Both the position numbers and the translations under genes were made by a program. This document shows positions 27,180 through 36,422 of a stretch of DNA of 64,000 bases, in pieces. The DNA comes from Flavobacteriales bacterium (GTDB taxonomy: Bacteria; Bacteroidota; Bacteroidia; Flavobacteriales_F; PHOS-HE28), in assembly GCA_016703105.1 (NCBI GenBank), contig JADJCS010000013.1, positions 1 through 64,000 of the forward strand, in the 5' to 3' direction. How positions within the stretch are numbered: position 1 is the first letter of the stretch; every line of letters starts with the position of its first letter. The notes under the pieces were generated by a model that did no database searches, was not told where the DNA came from, and saw nothing but the letters and a program-made list of their open reading frames with translations.

Positions 27180-27950
27180 TCAATAGTTCGCGATGAACCC
27201 CGGACGGAGGGAACGGAACACCAGCATGCCGACCGTGAGCGATACCAGCGACAACAACACGACACGGACCCATTGCTCCACACCAGGAACAAGTCGTTCA
27301 CTGACCACGGTGCGGAAGAGGTCCACATACCAATAGAGCGGATTGATCCCGGCGATCCAGCGCAGGTCCTCCGGGACCAGATCGGGTGGATAAGCGATGG
27401 GCGTGAGGTAGAAGAATGCCGGAAGCAGCGCCCCCCACAGCAGGCCGATATCCCGGAAGAAGACGTGCAACGCGCCCAACGCGAGCCCCACCCCGAAAAC
27501 GAAAACGGTGAAGACCAGTAGTGCGGGGATCGCCAGCACATCCACCAGTGATGGCCGCCAACCGAAGAACGCGAGGATGCCCGCGAAGGGAAGGAGCGAA
27601 AGCGACAGATTGAACAATCCCGCCATCCACTGTGCCAATGGGAATACCAGCGGCGGCACGGCCAGCGAACGCAACACACCCGCGTTCTCCACCAGCGCAC
27701 CTTGGATATGGGCCGTGGTGGTGGCGAAAAAGGTCCAGAGGATGAGACCGGAAAGCGCGAACACGGGATAGTTCTCCACTTGGGGGAACGCTCGGCTGAA
27801 AATGAAGAGGAAGATCAACAGGTAGAGCACGGGGTTCAGCAGGGTCCACAGAAAGCCGAGCAAGGAACTTTTATAGCGCAGCCGCACGTTCTTCCAGGCC
27901 ACCTCCAAAAGCAGGGGCCAGGCCAACCCGCGACCACCGCCCTCCGCCAT
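27180..27950 (-). CDS. Polysaccharide ABC exporter permease (Wzm-like, ABC-2 type)
   Basis: About 256 residues with six predicted membrane segments. ABC-2 exporter features are visible: WKNVRLRYKSSLLGFLWTLLNP at the N-terminus and YLTPIAYPPDLVPEDLRWIAGINPLYWYVDLFR near the end. With the ATPase it would move an undecaprenyl-linked polysaccharide to the periplasm. The start is uncertain: ATGs at 27977, 27968 and 27950 are in frame. I prefer 27950 because GGCGGAGCGG precedes it, and the first ~9 residues of the longer form are atypical. It is divergent from the GT4 gene at 28019. Confidence 0.9.
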   Translation of the reverse strand: MAEGGGRGLAWPLLLEVAWKNVRLRYKSSLLGFLWTLLNPVLYLLIFLFIFSRAFPQVENYPVFALSGLILWTFFATTTAHIQGALVENAGVLRSLAVPPLVFPLAQWMAGLFNLSLSLLPFAGILAFFGWRPSLVDVLAIPALLVFTVFVFGVGLALGALHVFFRDIGLLWGALLPAFFYLTPIAYPPDLVPEDLRWIAGINPLYWYVDLFRTVVSERLVPGVEQWVRVVLLSLVSLTVGMLVFRSLRPGFIANY

Positions 27951-28018
27951 AACCGCTCCGCCGCCCATGGCGCGCAAGTTAGCCGAAGGCCTTGGCGGGC
28001 CGCCCTACCTTGGCCGCC

Positions 28019-29056
28019 ATGGCGCTCGTGGTGAATGGCCGCTACCTGGACCGGCCGGTGACCGGCGTGGAGCGGTATAGCGACATGCTGGTGCGTATGG
28101 TAGCGCGCGAATGGCCTTCCGCTCGGATCCACGTTCCTAAGAAATGGCAGGGTGCCTCTGAGGTGCACGGGATCGAGGTCATCCGAACAGGATCGCTCCA
28201 AGGACATGCCTGGGAACAACTTTCGCTTCCTCGTTCTCTCGGCCCAGATGATGTGCTGCTATCCCCTGCGAATACTGGACCGCTATGCGTCAAACGTCAG
28301 GCGGTCGTCATACACGATCTGGCGACCATCCATCATCCAGAATTGTTCAACAAGTGGTTCGCGTCGTGGTATCGTTTTCTGCTACCCAACCTAGCGCGCC
28401 GGGCGGCCCGTGTGATCCCCGTTTCCACTGATTCCGCCGAGGCCCTTGACCGCACACTCGGTACATCAGAGAACAAAGTGTTCGTCGTTCCTCCCTTCGC
28501 GCAGCCAACGGACATGACTTATCGCGATGTGATCGGCGAGCCCTATGTGCTTTCGGTCGGAAGTCGGGACCCTAGAAAGGGCCTTGATCGCCTGGTGAAA
28601 TGGTACTCCAGCTTGGTGGACCCGGGCTATCGTCTCGTGATAGTCGGACGTCAGGTCAGTTCGTTCCGCCCCCGCCCTCTCGCGCCGCATCCCGGCATCA
28701 TCGACCGTAACGACGTCAGCGATGACGACCTCAACGCGCTCTATACACATGCGATCGCACTGATCCAGCCTTCGGTTTACGAAGGTTTTGGATTGCCCAT
28801 CCTGGAAGCCCTGGCCTTGGGATGTCCTGTGATCGCCTCGAACCTGCCTGTGTTCGTGCGCAATTTTGGTGGCTCATTGTTGTACTTCCCCATCAACCAC
28901 ACGGACGCATTTGACCCGATGGTAGATGGCCTTCGCGTACAGAACCGTCGTGTGCATTTCGCAGCCCGAGGCCGACAACGGGCTGCGCAATTCACACAGC
29001 AGCGCATGGCGGAGGCCCTGCACGCAGCCATTGACCCCTTGCTCCATACCGCATGA
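28019..29056 (+). CDS. GT4-type glycosyltransferase
   Basis: About 345 residues, a GT-B fold transferase. Visible are the N-terminal VNGRYLDRPVTGVERYSDML (donor/acceptor loop), VVIHDLATIHHPELF, the linker region YVLSVGSRDPRKGLDRLV and the donor-sugar motif PSVYEGFGLPILEALALGCPVIAS with the EX7E pair. It probably adds a sugar to the glycan of this locus; the sugar cannot be named. G+C is lower (~54%) than its neighbours, suggesting a different history. A -7-like TACCTTGG ends 5 nt before ATG 28019. It overlaps the next GT gene by 4 nt. Confidence 0.9.
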   Translation: MALVVNGRYLDRPVTGVERYSDMLVRMVAREWPSARIHVPKKWQGASEVHGIEVIRTGSLQGHAWEQLSLPRSLGPDDVLLSPANTGPLCVKRQAVVIHDLATIHHPELFNKWFASWYRFLLPNLARRAARVIPVSTDSAEALDRTLGTSENKVFVVPPFAQPTDMTYRDVIGEPYVLSVGSRDPRKGLDRLVKWYSSLVDPGYRLVIVGRQVSSFRPRPLAPHPGIIDRNDVSDDDLNALYTHAIALIQPSVYEGFGLPILEALALGCPVIASNLPVFVRNFGGSLLYFPINHTDAFDPMVDGLRVQNRRVHFAARGRQRAAQFTQQRMAEALHAAIDPLLHTA

Positions 29057-30165
29057 AAGTCGCCTTTGTCCACGATTGGCTGGTGGTGCATGGCGGTGCC
29101 GAACAGGTGACCCGTGAATTGGTGGATCTCTTCGATGCGGATGTGTTCGCCCTTGTCGACTTTCTTTCGGCTGATGATCGCCAGGCGATCCTTAATGGAA
29201 AGCATGCCCGGACCAGCTTCGTGCAACACCTGCCCTTCGCGCGCACCCACTTCCGCTGGTACCTTCCCCTATTCCCAAGCGCGATCGAAAGGCTCGACTT
29301 GCGCGGCTACGATCTGGTGATCTCCGCTTCGTACGCGGTGGCAAAAGGTGTGCGTACGCATCCGGGTCAGGTGCATGTGAGCTACGTGCACACACCGATG
29401 CGCTATGCGTGGGTGATGGAGGACGCCTACCTGAACGATCACGGCATCCGGAACGGCCCGAAGGCATGGCTGGTGCGCCGCGTGCTGCGCTACCTGCGTG
29501 CCTGGGACCTGCGCGTCACAACGCGTGTGGATCGACTCGTCGCCAACAGTCGCAACACCGCAGCACGTATCCAACATATCCACGGTCGCGACGCAGAGGT
29601 CGTGTACCCACCCGTGGACCTCGCTCACTTCGCTCCAGGACCAGGTGAGCGCACTCACTATCTGGCAGCGGCGCGCCTCGTGCCGTACAAACGCATCGAC
29701 CGCATCATCGCCGCGTTCCGCGCACTTCCCGATCATAAGCTGGTCGTCTTGGGCGATGGTCCGGAGCGCGAACGCTTGCAACGCGTTGCTCCAACGAACG
29801 TAGCGTTCCATGGTCATGTGGGTAGCGATGAACTCGTGCGGTCCATGCAACATGCGCGTGCCCTGATCGTGGCCGCTGACGAGGACTTCGGTCTTACTCC
29901 GGTGGAAGCCTTGGCCTGCGGCACTCCGGTGATCGCGCTCCGACGCGGTGGGTATCCGGAGACGATCACCGACGGTCGGACAGGCTTGTTCTTCGATGAG
30001 GCCACACCTGAAGCGATCAGAGACACGGTCCTTCGCTTCGAACGGGACGGTGTAGCCTGTTCGCCGCAAGAACTTCGCGCAGCGGCGGAACCCTTTTCCC
30101 GCGAGCATTTCCGCCGTGCGATGACACGCATTGTCAACGAATCGATCGCTCATGCGCGCGCTTGA
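29053..30165 (+). CDS. GT4-type glycosyltransferase (mannosyltransferase-like)
   Basis: About 370 residues. MKVAFVHDWLVVHGGAEQVTREL is the typical N-terminus of WbaZ/mannosyltransferase-like GT4 proteins. It is followed by VSYVHTPMRYAW, YLAAARLVPYKRIDRIIAAF and the C-terminal DEDFGLTPVEALACGTPVIALRRGGYPETI with the EX7E motif. It acts in the cytoplasm on lipid-linked glycan. It is coupled to the preceding GT (ATGA overlap) and overlaps the ligase-like gene by 14 nt, so the three form an operon. The sugar specificity is a family-based guess. Confidence 0.92.
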   Translation: MKVAFVHDWLVVHGGAEQVTRELVDLFDADVFALVDFLSADDRQAILNGKHARTSFVQHLPFARTHFRWYLPLFPSAIERLDLRGYDLVISASYAVAKGVRTHPGQVHVSYVHTPMRYAWVMEDAYLNDHGIRNGPKAWLVRRVLRYLRAWDLRVTTRVDRLVANSRNTAARIQHIHGRDAEVVYPPVDLAHFAPGPGERTHYLAAARLVPYKRIDRIIAAFRALPDHKLVVLGDGPERERLQRVAPTNVAFHGHVGSDELVRSMQHARALIVAADEDFGLTPVEALACGTPVIALRRGGYPETITDGRTGLFFDEATPEAIRDTVLRFERDGVACSPQELRAAAEPFSREHFRRAMTRIVNESIAHARA

Positions 30166-31354
30166 CCGTCTCTCCATCGGCGCGCTGCTGCTTCTGGCGG
30201 CACAGCCGATCCTGCCCTTGCCCATTGCTGCGTCGGCCGTGGTGATCCTCGCGGTGGTCCAGCTGGCCCGGGCGATCCAGCAGCACCTGGTGCCCGATCG
30301 ACGCGACCTGCTTCTGGTCGCTGCCCTCGCGCTTCCGTTCGTGCTGCTCGCGATCGCCTCACTGGTGGCCAATGACCACAGTGCGGCTTGGGCCGTCGCG
30401 GAACGTACCGCCTCGCTCGCTGTGCTTCCTATCTGTCTGCTGCTTATGCCCGCACCACCCGTGGGACGCACGCTTGTCCTTGACGTGTTCAGCATCGCTG
30501 CCGTGTGCCTCGGCCTGTACGCCAACGTCGGGGTCGCCTGGGACGATGCCCAACTTTTCACGGCCACGGCGCGCGACTATCGCGAAGCCTTCGCCACGCG
30601 CACCGGGATCCATGCGGTGTATGCGGCGTACTACTTCTTCGTGGCGGCACTGATCCAACTTCATGCGGCTAGGGAGCGCCGCTCCACGCTCCGTTGGTCC
30701 GCATGTGCGTTCCTCTTGCTCTGCGGGCTCCTGCTCGCGTCGCGCATGCCGATCATCGCCTTCGCGTGCGCGGCACCCGTTATCCTTTTTCGGGAACGAT
30801 CCAGCGGAGCCGCAAAGCGTGCTGCGTTGATCGCGCTCGCCCTCCTGGTCCTTTCGGGTGCGCTGCTCCCCTCCGTCCGTGAGCGTATGCACGAAGCCTG
30901 GACCACGGCGGCGGAAATTCCCTCATCCGTAGGACTGAACAGCGTGAGCGAGCGGATCGCGCTGCTGCACTGCTCGGTGGATCTGCTGGAAGAACATGTG
31001 TGGTTCGGCATGGGGCCGTATCGCGTGCGCGCTGCGATGGATGACTGCCTTCGCCCAATAGTGAACGGGGTACTCGCCGATGGGCACCACGGCCCACACA
31101 TGCAACCCTTGTTGTGGTGGATCGGGCTTGGACTTCCTGGCCTGCTCGCGTTCGTGCTGCTCTTCGGCCTCTCGGCCCAGCGAGCCTGGCGTCGTCGCGA
31201 TCACCTTCACCTCGCCTTCCTGCTTTTCTTCCTGCTGTGCTGCCTGACCGAGGACGCGCTGGACCGGCAGTGGGGGGTGTTGCTGTTCGCGTTCTTGAAC
31301 ACTTGGATGCTCGTGCAGCAAAAGGCCCCTCAGGTCGATGCTGGGCCAGCCTGA
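30152..31354 (+). CDS. O-antigen ligase family / polysaccharide polymerase-like membrane protein
   Basis: About 400 residues with ten or more hydrophobic segments. It has a large periplasmic loop containing RDYREAFATRTGIHAVYAAYYF and a later GMGPYRVRAAM and ADGHHGPHMQPLLWWIGLGLPGL, which match the Wzy_C/WaaL conserved H..P..H-type region. It would ligate the exported glycan to lipid A core, or polymerise it. The ATG at 30152 is used, inside the end of the preceding GT gene. A ligase fits an ABC-exported polysaccharide, which does not need Wzy, but the choice between the two remains inference. Confidence 0.85.
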   Translation: MRALDRLSIGALLLLAAQPILPLPIAASAVVILAVVQLARAIQQHLVPDRRDLLLVAALALPFVLLAIASLVANDHSAAWAVAERTASLAVLPICLLLMPAPPVGRTLVLDVFSIAAVCLGLYANVGVAWDDAQLFTATARDYREAFATRTGIHAVYAAYYFFVAALIQLHAARERRSTLRWSACAFLLLCGLLLASRMPIIAFACAAPVILFRERSSGAAKRAALIALALLVLSGALLPSVRERMHEAWTTAAEIPSSVGLNSVSERIALLHCSVDLLEEHVWFGMGPYRVRAAMDDCLRPIVNGVLADGHHGPHMQPLLWWIGLGLPGLLAFVLLFGLSAQRAWRRRDHLHLAFLLFFLLCCLTEDALDRQWGVLLFAFLNTWMLVQQKAPQVDAGPA

Positions 31355-31412
31355 ACGCCGCTCCGGTTTTCAGAAGTTATCCACACGCACCCGCCACCGC
31401 CGGGGCGCCGGG

Positions 31413-31420
31413 TATTTTCG
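31413..31420 (+). promoter_or_regulatory. Putative -7 box TATTTTCG upstream of transketolase
   Basis: Seven of eight matches to TAnnTTTG, 16 nt before ATG 31437, in the ~80 bp gap after the polysaccharide locus. Confidence 0.4.
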
Positions 31421-31436
31421 CGGCGCTCCCGCCCCT

Positions 31437-32318
31437 ATGGATCAAGTAAAACCCGCTGTTGCCAAGGGCTCCAGCACCTCGGTGGAGGACCTGTCCGCCA
31501 TCAGCTCACAAGTACGCCGGGACATCGTTCGCATGGTGCATGCCGTGCAGAGCGGCCACCCCGGCGGATCGCTGGGATGCACCGAGTTCTTCGTCGCGCT
31601 CTATTTCCGCGTGTTGCGGCACGACCCGAAGCACTGGGATATGGACGGCACCGGACAGGACCTCTTCTTCCTGAGCAACGGGCACATCAGCCCCGTGTGG
31701 TACAGCGTGCTCGCGCGCAGCGGCTATTTCCCTGTGAAGGAACTGGCCACCTTCCGCAAACTGGACAGCCGACTGCAAGGCCATCCCACCACGCATGAGG
31801 GTCTGCCGGGGGTGCGCATGGCGTCCGGCTCATTGGGCCAAGGGCTCAGTGTGGGCATCGGGGCAGCGCTCGCCAAACGCCTGACCGGCGATACGCACCT
31901 GGTCTACACGCTCCATGGCGACGGCGAGTTGCAAGAAGGCCAGATCTGGGAAGCCGCGATGAGCGCCGCCGCGCATAAAGTCGACCACCTGATCGCCACC
32001 GTGGATTGGAACGGACGCCAGATCGATGGCGATGTCGACGATGTGATGCCTTTGGGCGACCTGCGCGCCAAGTGGCTCGCCTTCGGTTGGGAGGTGCTCG
32101 AGATGAACGGCAACGACCTTGAGGAGGTGCTGCGCACGCTGGAGCAGGCCAAGGGCCGCACAGGCAAAGGCCGGCCCGTGGTGATCCTGATGCGCACCGA
32201 GATGGGGCATGGCGTGGACTTCATGATGGGCAGCCATCATTGGCACGGCATCGCCCCGAACAACGACCAGTTGCAGAAGGCATTGGCACAGCTTCCCGAG
32301 ACCCTCGGCGACTACTGA
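31437..32318 (+). CDS. Transketolase, N-terminal (pyrophosphate-binding) subunit
   Basis: About 293 residues, the thiamine-pyrophosphate PP domain of a split transketolase. Motifs: SGHPGGSLGCTEFFVALYF, LSNGHISPVWY, GSLGQGLSVGIGAAL and the TPP/metal motif HGDGELQEGQIWEAA followed by DWNGRQIDGD. The enzyme moves two-carbon units in the pentose phosphate pathway. The C-terminal half is encoded at 33791, beyond a VWA gene; split transketolases are normally adjacent. The ATG at 31437 follows a promoter-like box, and upstream in-frame codons lie in the ligase gene. Confidence 0.94.
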   Translation: MDQVKPAVAKGSSTSVEDLSAISSQVRRDIVRMVHAVQSGHPGGSLGCTEFFVALYFRVLRHDPKHWDMDGTGQDLFFLSNGHISPVWYSVLARSGYFPVKELATFRKLDSRLQGHPTTHEGLPGVRMASGSLGQGLSVGIGAALAKRLTGDTHLVYTLHGDGELQEGQIWEAAMSAAAHKVDHLIATVDWNGRQIDGDVDDVMPLGDLRAKWLAFGWEVLEMNGNDLEEVLRTLEQAKGRTGKGRPVVILMRTEMGHGVDFMMGSHHWHGIAPNNDQLQKALAQLPETLGDY

Positions 32319-32389
32319 TGCGTTCCGCACCGTTCCGCCGGCGCGAACAGCATGTGACGGTGGTACCGCGTTTGCTTGGAACGTCGTCC

Positions 32390-33766
32390 ATGCGCTCCCG
32401 CACGATACTGCTCCTACTGCTGGCCAGTTGCTCTTCGACCGCACTGCTGGCGCAAACGCCGCAGAAGCCGCTCACCCGCATGTTGTTCGTGTTCGACGCG
32501 AGCAACAGCATGAACGCCTTCTGGGGCAACCAACCGAAGATCAATACGGCGCGCGAACTGCTGCTGGAGTCGCTTAGCGAACTGGACGGACGTACCGATC
32601 TGGAACTCGCGCTCCGCCTTTACGGACATCAGACACCGATCGAGCCGGGCAAGCAGGATTGCGATGACACGCGCTTGGAAGTGCCGTTCAGCAACACGTC
32701 GATCCCCGGTATGCGCAGCGTGTTGAACGCGGTGCGTTGTGTAGGCACCACACCGATCGCACGCTCGCTGGAGAAAGCGGCCGGTGATTTCCCGGATGAG
32801 AAGGGTGTGCGCAACATCATCATCCTGATCACCGATGGCATCGAAGCCTGCGATGAGGACCCCTGCGCAGTGAGCCGGGCGCTGCAGGCACGCGGCATTG
32901 TGCTCAAACCCTTCGTGATCGGCGTAGGTCTGGAGGACGACCAGAAGTACAGCCTGCGATGCGTGGGCAACTACTACGATGCCAGTTCACCGGAACTCTT
33001 TGAACACGTGCTGGACGTCGTGGTGGCACAGGCGTTGAACAATACCACGGCGCAGATCGACCTGCTGACCGAAGGTGGCAAGGCCACCGAAACCGATGTG
33101 GCCATGACGTTGTATGATCAGCGCACCGGCCAACTGCGCTACCAACTGGTGCATACCCTGAACGAACGAGGCTTGCCGGACACGTTGACCCTGGACCCGG
33201 TGTTCACGTACCGTCTCGTGGTACACACGATCCCAGAGGTCGTACGCGAGAACGTGGTGCTGAAACCGGGGATCCACAATGTGGTGCAGGTGGCAGCGGG
33301 ACAAGGGGCGTTGGAAGTGAAGCTCGGGACCGGCCTGGCCGATGCGTACGGGACGATGTGCATCGTGCGCGAACATGGAAAGGGTACGACGCTGCACGTT
33401 CAACCGGTGAACACCACGGACCGTTATCGTACCGGCACCTACGACCTGGAGATCCTGACCCTGCCGCGCATGCTGATCCCCGGGGTGCGCATAGAGCAGA
33501 GCAGGACCAACACCGTTCAGATCCCGCAGGAAGGTGTGCTGAACGTGCAACCCGGTGCGCCCGGAGATGGTGCCCTCTTTTTAGTGGACGGCAGCGAACG
33601 CCGCTGGGTCGCTGATCTGGACCCGCGCAGTCCGCAGAACCAATTCCGCCTGCTGCCAGGTACCTACGAGGTGAACTACCGCAGCAAGAACGCTCGCCGT
33701 ACCGAATACAGCCTTACCAAGCCCGCCACGGTGGAGAGCGGACGCTCCATCACGCTGACCTTCTGA
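32390..33766 (+). CDS. VWA-domain secreted protein or lipoprotein
   Basis: About 458 residues. The ATG at 32390 gives MRSRTILLLLLASC, which has a lipobox-like LASC; cleavage after LLAQ is an alternative. A longer start at 32318, overlapping the transketolase stop, is possible. The VWA domain (about 30-220) has the MIDAS set: DASNS, the Thr in GTTPIA, and ITDGIEACDEDPC. Cys residues (DCDDTR, RCVGTT, EACDEDPC, LRCVGNY) suggest disulfides, so an extracytoplasmic location. The rest is beta-rich and includes repeated carboxypeptidase-like/Ig-like segments. It lies between the two transketolase halves; no functional link is evident. Confidence 0.87.
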   Translation: MRSRTILLLLLASCSSTALLAQTPQKPLTRMLFVFDASNSMNAFWGNQPKINTARELLLESLSELDGRTDLELALRLYGHQTPIEPGKQDCDDTRLEVPFSNTSIPGMRSVLNAVRCVGTTPIARSLEKAAGDFPDEKGVRNIIILITDGIEACDEDPCAVSRALQARGIVLKPFVIGVGLEDDQKYSLRCVGNYYDASSPELFEHVLDVVVAQALNNTTAQIDLLTEGGKATETDVAMTLYDQRTGQLRYQLVHTLNERGLPDTLTLDPVFTYRLVVHTIPEVVRENVVLKPGIHNVVQVAAGQGALEVKLGTGLADAYGTMCIVREHGKGTTLHVQPVNTTDRYRTGTYDLEILTLPRMLIPGVRIEQSRTNTVQIPQEGVLNVQPGAPGDGALFLVDGSERRWVADLDPRSPQNQFRLLPGTYEVNYRSKNARRTEYSLTKPATVESGRSITLTF

Positions 33767-33790
33767 AACGATCCACGCGATACGATCCCC

Positions 33791-34744
33791 ATGACCCCCT
33801 ACCCCATCCTCGACGAAAAAGACACGCGCTCCGGATTCGGCGCAGGTTTGCTGGAAGCCGGCCAACGCGATGAAGCCGTCGTAGCCCTTTGCGCGGACCT
33901 CACCGGTTCGCTGAAGATGGACGGCTTCGCGAAGGCCTTTCCCAAGCGCTTTTTCCAAATGGGCGTCGCGGAGGCGAACATGATGGGCGTGGCCGCCGGG
34001 CTCACCATCGGTGGACGCATCCCTTTCACCGGCACCTTCGCCAACTTCAGTACGGGGCGCGTGTACGACCAGATCCGTCAGAGCATCGCTTACGCGGGCA
34101 AGAACGTGAAGATCTGTGCCAGCCATGCGGGGCTCACTCTGGGCGAGGACGGCGCCACCCACCAGATCCTGGAGGACATCGGCCTCATGCGGATGCTGCC
34201 CGGGATGACGGTGATCGTACCCGCCGATCACAACCAGACCAAGGCCGCCACGCTCGCCATCGCCCAACACGATGGCCCCGTTTACCTGCGCTTCGGCAGG
34301 CCCAAATGGCCCGTGTTCATTCCTGTGGACATGCCCTTCGAGATCGGCAAAGCCCAAGTGCTGAACCCTGGCAACGACGTGAGTCTCTTCGCCTGCGGAC
34401 ACCTGGTGTGGCGCGCATTGAAGGCCGCCGAAGAACTGGAGAAGCGCGGCATCCATGCCGAAGTGATCAACATGCACACGATCAAACCTTTGGACACCGC
34501 CGCCATCCTAGCTTCGGTCCAGCGGACGGGATGTGCGGTAAGCTGCGAGGAACACAATCGGCATGGGGGCTTGGGCGATGCGATCGCCCAGGTGTTGTCG
34601 TTGCATCGCCCCACGCCACTGGAACTCGTCGCGGTGAACGACACCTTCGGCGAAAGCGGGACACCCGATCAATTGCTGAAGAAGTACGGCCTGGACGTGC
34701 CCGATATCATCGCGGCCGTGGAGCGGGCGCTGAAGCGCAAATAA
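33791..34744 (+). CDS. Transketolase, C-terminal (pyrimidine-binding) subunit
   Basis: About 317 residues: the Pyr domain plus the C-terminal transketolase domain. GVAEANMMGVAAGL carries the catalytic Glu, followed by PFTGTFANFS, YAGKNVKICASHAGLTLGEDGATHQ and VIVPADHNQTKAAT. The C-terminal domain includes HTIKPLDTAAI and EEHNRHGGLGDAI. It would form the active heterodimeric enzyme with the protein from 31437. The distance of ~1.5 kb between halves, with a VWA gene in between, is unusual. Confidence 0.94.
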   Translation: MTPYPILDEKDTRSGFGAGLLEAGQRDEAVVALCADLTGSLKMDGFAKAFPKRFFQMGVAEANMMGVAAGLTIGGRIPFTGTFANFSTGRVYDQIRQSIAYAGKNVKICASHAGLTLGEDGATHQILEDIGLMRMLPGMTVIVPADHNQTKAATLAIAQHDGPVYLRFGRPKWPVFIPVDMPFEIGKAQVLNPGNDVSLFACGHLVWRALKAAEELEKRGIHAEVINMHTIKPLDTAAILASVQRTGCAVSCEEHNRHGGLGDAIAQVLSLHRPTPLELVAVNDTFGESGTPDQLLKKYGLDVPDIIAAVERALKRK

Positions 34745-34760
34745 AAATAGCTCCCCTTCT

Positions 34761-34784
34761 GTCCGGTGGAGCACTCCACCGGAC
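34761..34784 (+). repeat. 10-bp stem hairpin after the transketolase gene
   Basis: GTCCGGTGGA / TCCACCGGAC with loop GCAC, 17 nt after the stop. There is no T run, so it may be a weak terminator or an mRNA-stabilising structure. Confidence 0.5.
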
Positions 34785-34856
34785 CGAGCAAGGAGTGGTT
34801 GGGGGTGGTTCCCTCCTTCCTGCTCTTCCAAGGAACCATTGCTGCTCGATCCTGGC

Positions 34857-35414
34857 ATGAGCGAGCTCTCGGACCAAGAACTGCTCGCCCTCTTCCGCAA
34901 GGAAGAAAGCCGCCACTATGCCTTCAACCTGATGGTGCGCCAATACCAGCAACGGCTGCACAGCTTCGTGCGCCGGATGGTGACCGACCCGGACGAGACG
35001 AAGGACGTGCTGCAGAACGTGTTCATCAAAGCCTGGAACGGGCTCGACCGCTTTCGGGAGGACGCCCAATTGTACAGCTGGCTCTACCGCATCGCGCACA
35101 ACGAGAGCATCAGTCACCTCAAGCGCATGCGCCGCGGACTGTTCGTGAACCACGATGCGGTGATCGAACGGCTTACCACCACCCTCGACAGCAGCGAGCA
35201 CTTCAGCGGCGACGCCATCCAACGCAAGCTGCAACGGGCGGTAATGAAGCTGCCCGAGAAACAGCGCGCGGTGTTCACCATGAAGTATTTCGAGCAGATG
35301 AAGTACGAAGAGATGAGCACTGTGACAGGCACCAGCGTGGGCGCGCTGAAGAGCAGCTTCCATATCGCCGTGAAGAAGATCGAACAATGGGTCACAGACG
35401 ATCGAACCAAATGA
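34857..35414 (+). CDS. ECF-type RNA polymerase sigma factor
   Basis: About 185 residues. Region 2 (VRQYQQRLHSFVRRMVTDPDETKDVLQNVFIKAWNGLDRFR, in the usual order) includes the -10 recognition part YSWLYRIAHNESISHLKR. Region 4 includes LPEKQRAVFTMKYFEQMKYEEMS and the helix-turn-helix GTSVGALKSSFHIAVKKIE. The ATG at 34857 (MSELSDQELL) is used; an upstream ATG adds six poorly fitting residues. The next two genes encode a membrane protein and a periplasmic Spy/CpxP-like protein, a layout seen in envelope-stress sigma operons. Confidence 0.92.
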   Translation: MSELSDQELLALFRKEESRHYAFNLMVRQYQQRLHSFVRRMVTDPDETKDVLQNVFIKAWNGLDRFREDAQLYSWLYRIAHNESISHLKRMRRGLFVNHDAVIERLTTTLDSSEHFSGDAIQRKLQRAVMKLPEKQRAVFTMKYFEQMKYEEMSTVTGTSVGALKSSFHIAVKKIEQWVTDDRTK

Positions 35415-35442
35415 GCTTGCCGCCGTCCTACCCTCGCCAACG

Positions 35443-35901
35443 ATGAGCACCCAGCTGGACAACGACGACCTCGAACACCTCGCTCCGAACCTGGCGCGGA
35501 TCCCGAAGATGGACCCTTTCCACATGGAGGAGGGTTTCTTCGAGCGCTTCCCGCATCAAGTGCAGGCCCTTGTGGCACATGAGAAGCGGGGCGCATGGTC
35601 CTCCGTATGGGTGCGCCGTGCGACGTTCGCGCTTCCCTTGATGGCACTGCTGGTCGGGGGCTGGTGGTTCTTCCGCCCCCTCCCTCAGCACCCTCCTGCC
35701 GATCAAGTGGCCACTACGGAAAGCCTTAGCACCGAAGAGCTTTACATCCTGGAAGAGGACGGTCTGCTCGCCGACCTGGCCCCTGAGGAACTGCCCGAAC
35801 ACGCCGCTTCCTCCGAAGCTCCCGCTTTGGAAGCCGACGAACTGGCCGCTTACTATGAACTGACCGGTACGGACATTACCGACCTGATCGAGAACCTATG
35901 A
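35443..35901 (+). CDS. Single-pass membrane protein, putative anti-sigma-like factor
   Basis: About 152 residues. The cytoplasmic N-terminus (about 1-62, with FHMEEGFFERFPHQVQALV) is followed by one membrane helix (about 64-80, FALPLMALLVGGWWFF). An acidic extracytoplasmic part contains repeated Glu-rich segments and ends ELTGTDITDLIENL. No zinc-type anti-sigma motif is seen. Its place 28 nt after the sigma gene and its topology suggest it controls the sigma factor, which is inference. The last bases overlap the next start by 4 nt. Confidence 0.75.
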   Translation: MSTQLDNDDLEHLAPNLARIPKMDPFHMEEGFFERFPHQVQALVAHEKRGAWSSVWVRRATFALPLMALLVGGWWFFRPLPQHPPADQVATTESLSTEELYILEEDGLLADLAPEELPEHAASSEAPALEADELAAYYELTGTDITDLIENL

Positions 35902-36395
35902 CACACTTCCCTCCTTTTCGTTCCCTTCTGCTCGCTGGTGGCTTGTTGCTCGGCTCCGCCGTGATCGCGCAGGACGACGAACCGCCCATACCGCCCGAAC
36001 GCCTTCAGGAGATCAAAGCCCAGAAGAGCGCCTACCTCACACAGAAAATGGGTCTGACCCCGGAGGAGTCGCAGAAGTTCTGGCCCGTGTACAACCAGTA
36101 CGACAAGGAACTCGATGCCCTGCGCAAGGAACGGCGCGATGCCCATAAGACCATGCGTGCCGATGGCGATGTGAGCGAAGCGGAAGCGACCGCCGCCATT
36201 GAGAAGGAACTGGCCGGCCAGCAGCGGGAACTCGACCTGCGTAAACGGTACAGCGTCGACTTCATCAAGTCCGTGGGTGCTCGAAAGACCCTGCTCCTGG
36301 CGCGTTCCGAACGTGAGTTCAATCGCGAACTGTTGCGCCGGATGAAGGAGCGGTCGGACGACCGACCTAGCCCACCGCCTGGCGATCGTCGCTGA
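35898..36395 (+). CDS. Periplasmic Spy/CpxP-like (LTXXQ-type) protein
   Basis: About 165 residues with a signal peptide (RSLLLAGGLLLGSAVIAQ). The mature protein is almost all helix and highly charged. MGLTPEESQKFWPVYNQYDKELDAL resembles the LTxxQ-type motif of Spy/CpxP proteins and heavy-metal sensors. Such proteins bind unfolded proteins or metals in the periplasm and can feed back on envelope sigma pathways. It overlaps the membrane protein gene (ATGA), and a terminator follows, so this is the third gene of the sigma operon. Confidence 0.78.
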   Translation: MTHFPPFRSLLLAGGLLLGSAVIAQDDEPPIPPERLQEIKAQKSAYLTQKMGLTPEESQKFWPVYNQYDKELDALRKERRDAHKTMRADGDVSEAEATAAIEKELAGQQRELDLRKRYSVDFIKSVGARKTLLLARSEREFNRELLRRMKERSDDRPSPPPGDRR

Positions 36396-36422
36396 TCATC
36401 CCGCGATGCAATAGGAACTGGG

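Noticed and set aside
34761..34784. Terminator after the transketolase gene
   Set aside because: A good 10-bp stem but no T run follows, so I list it only as a hairpin.
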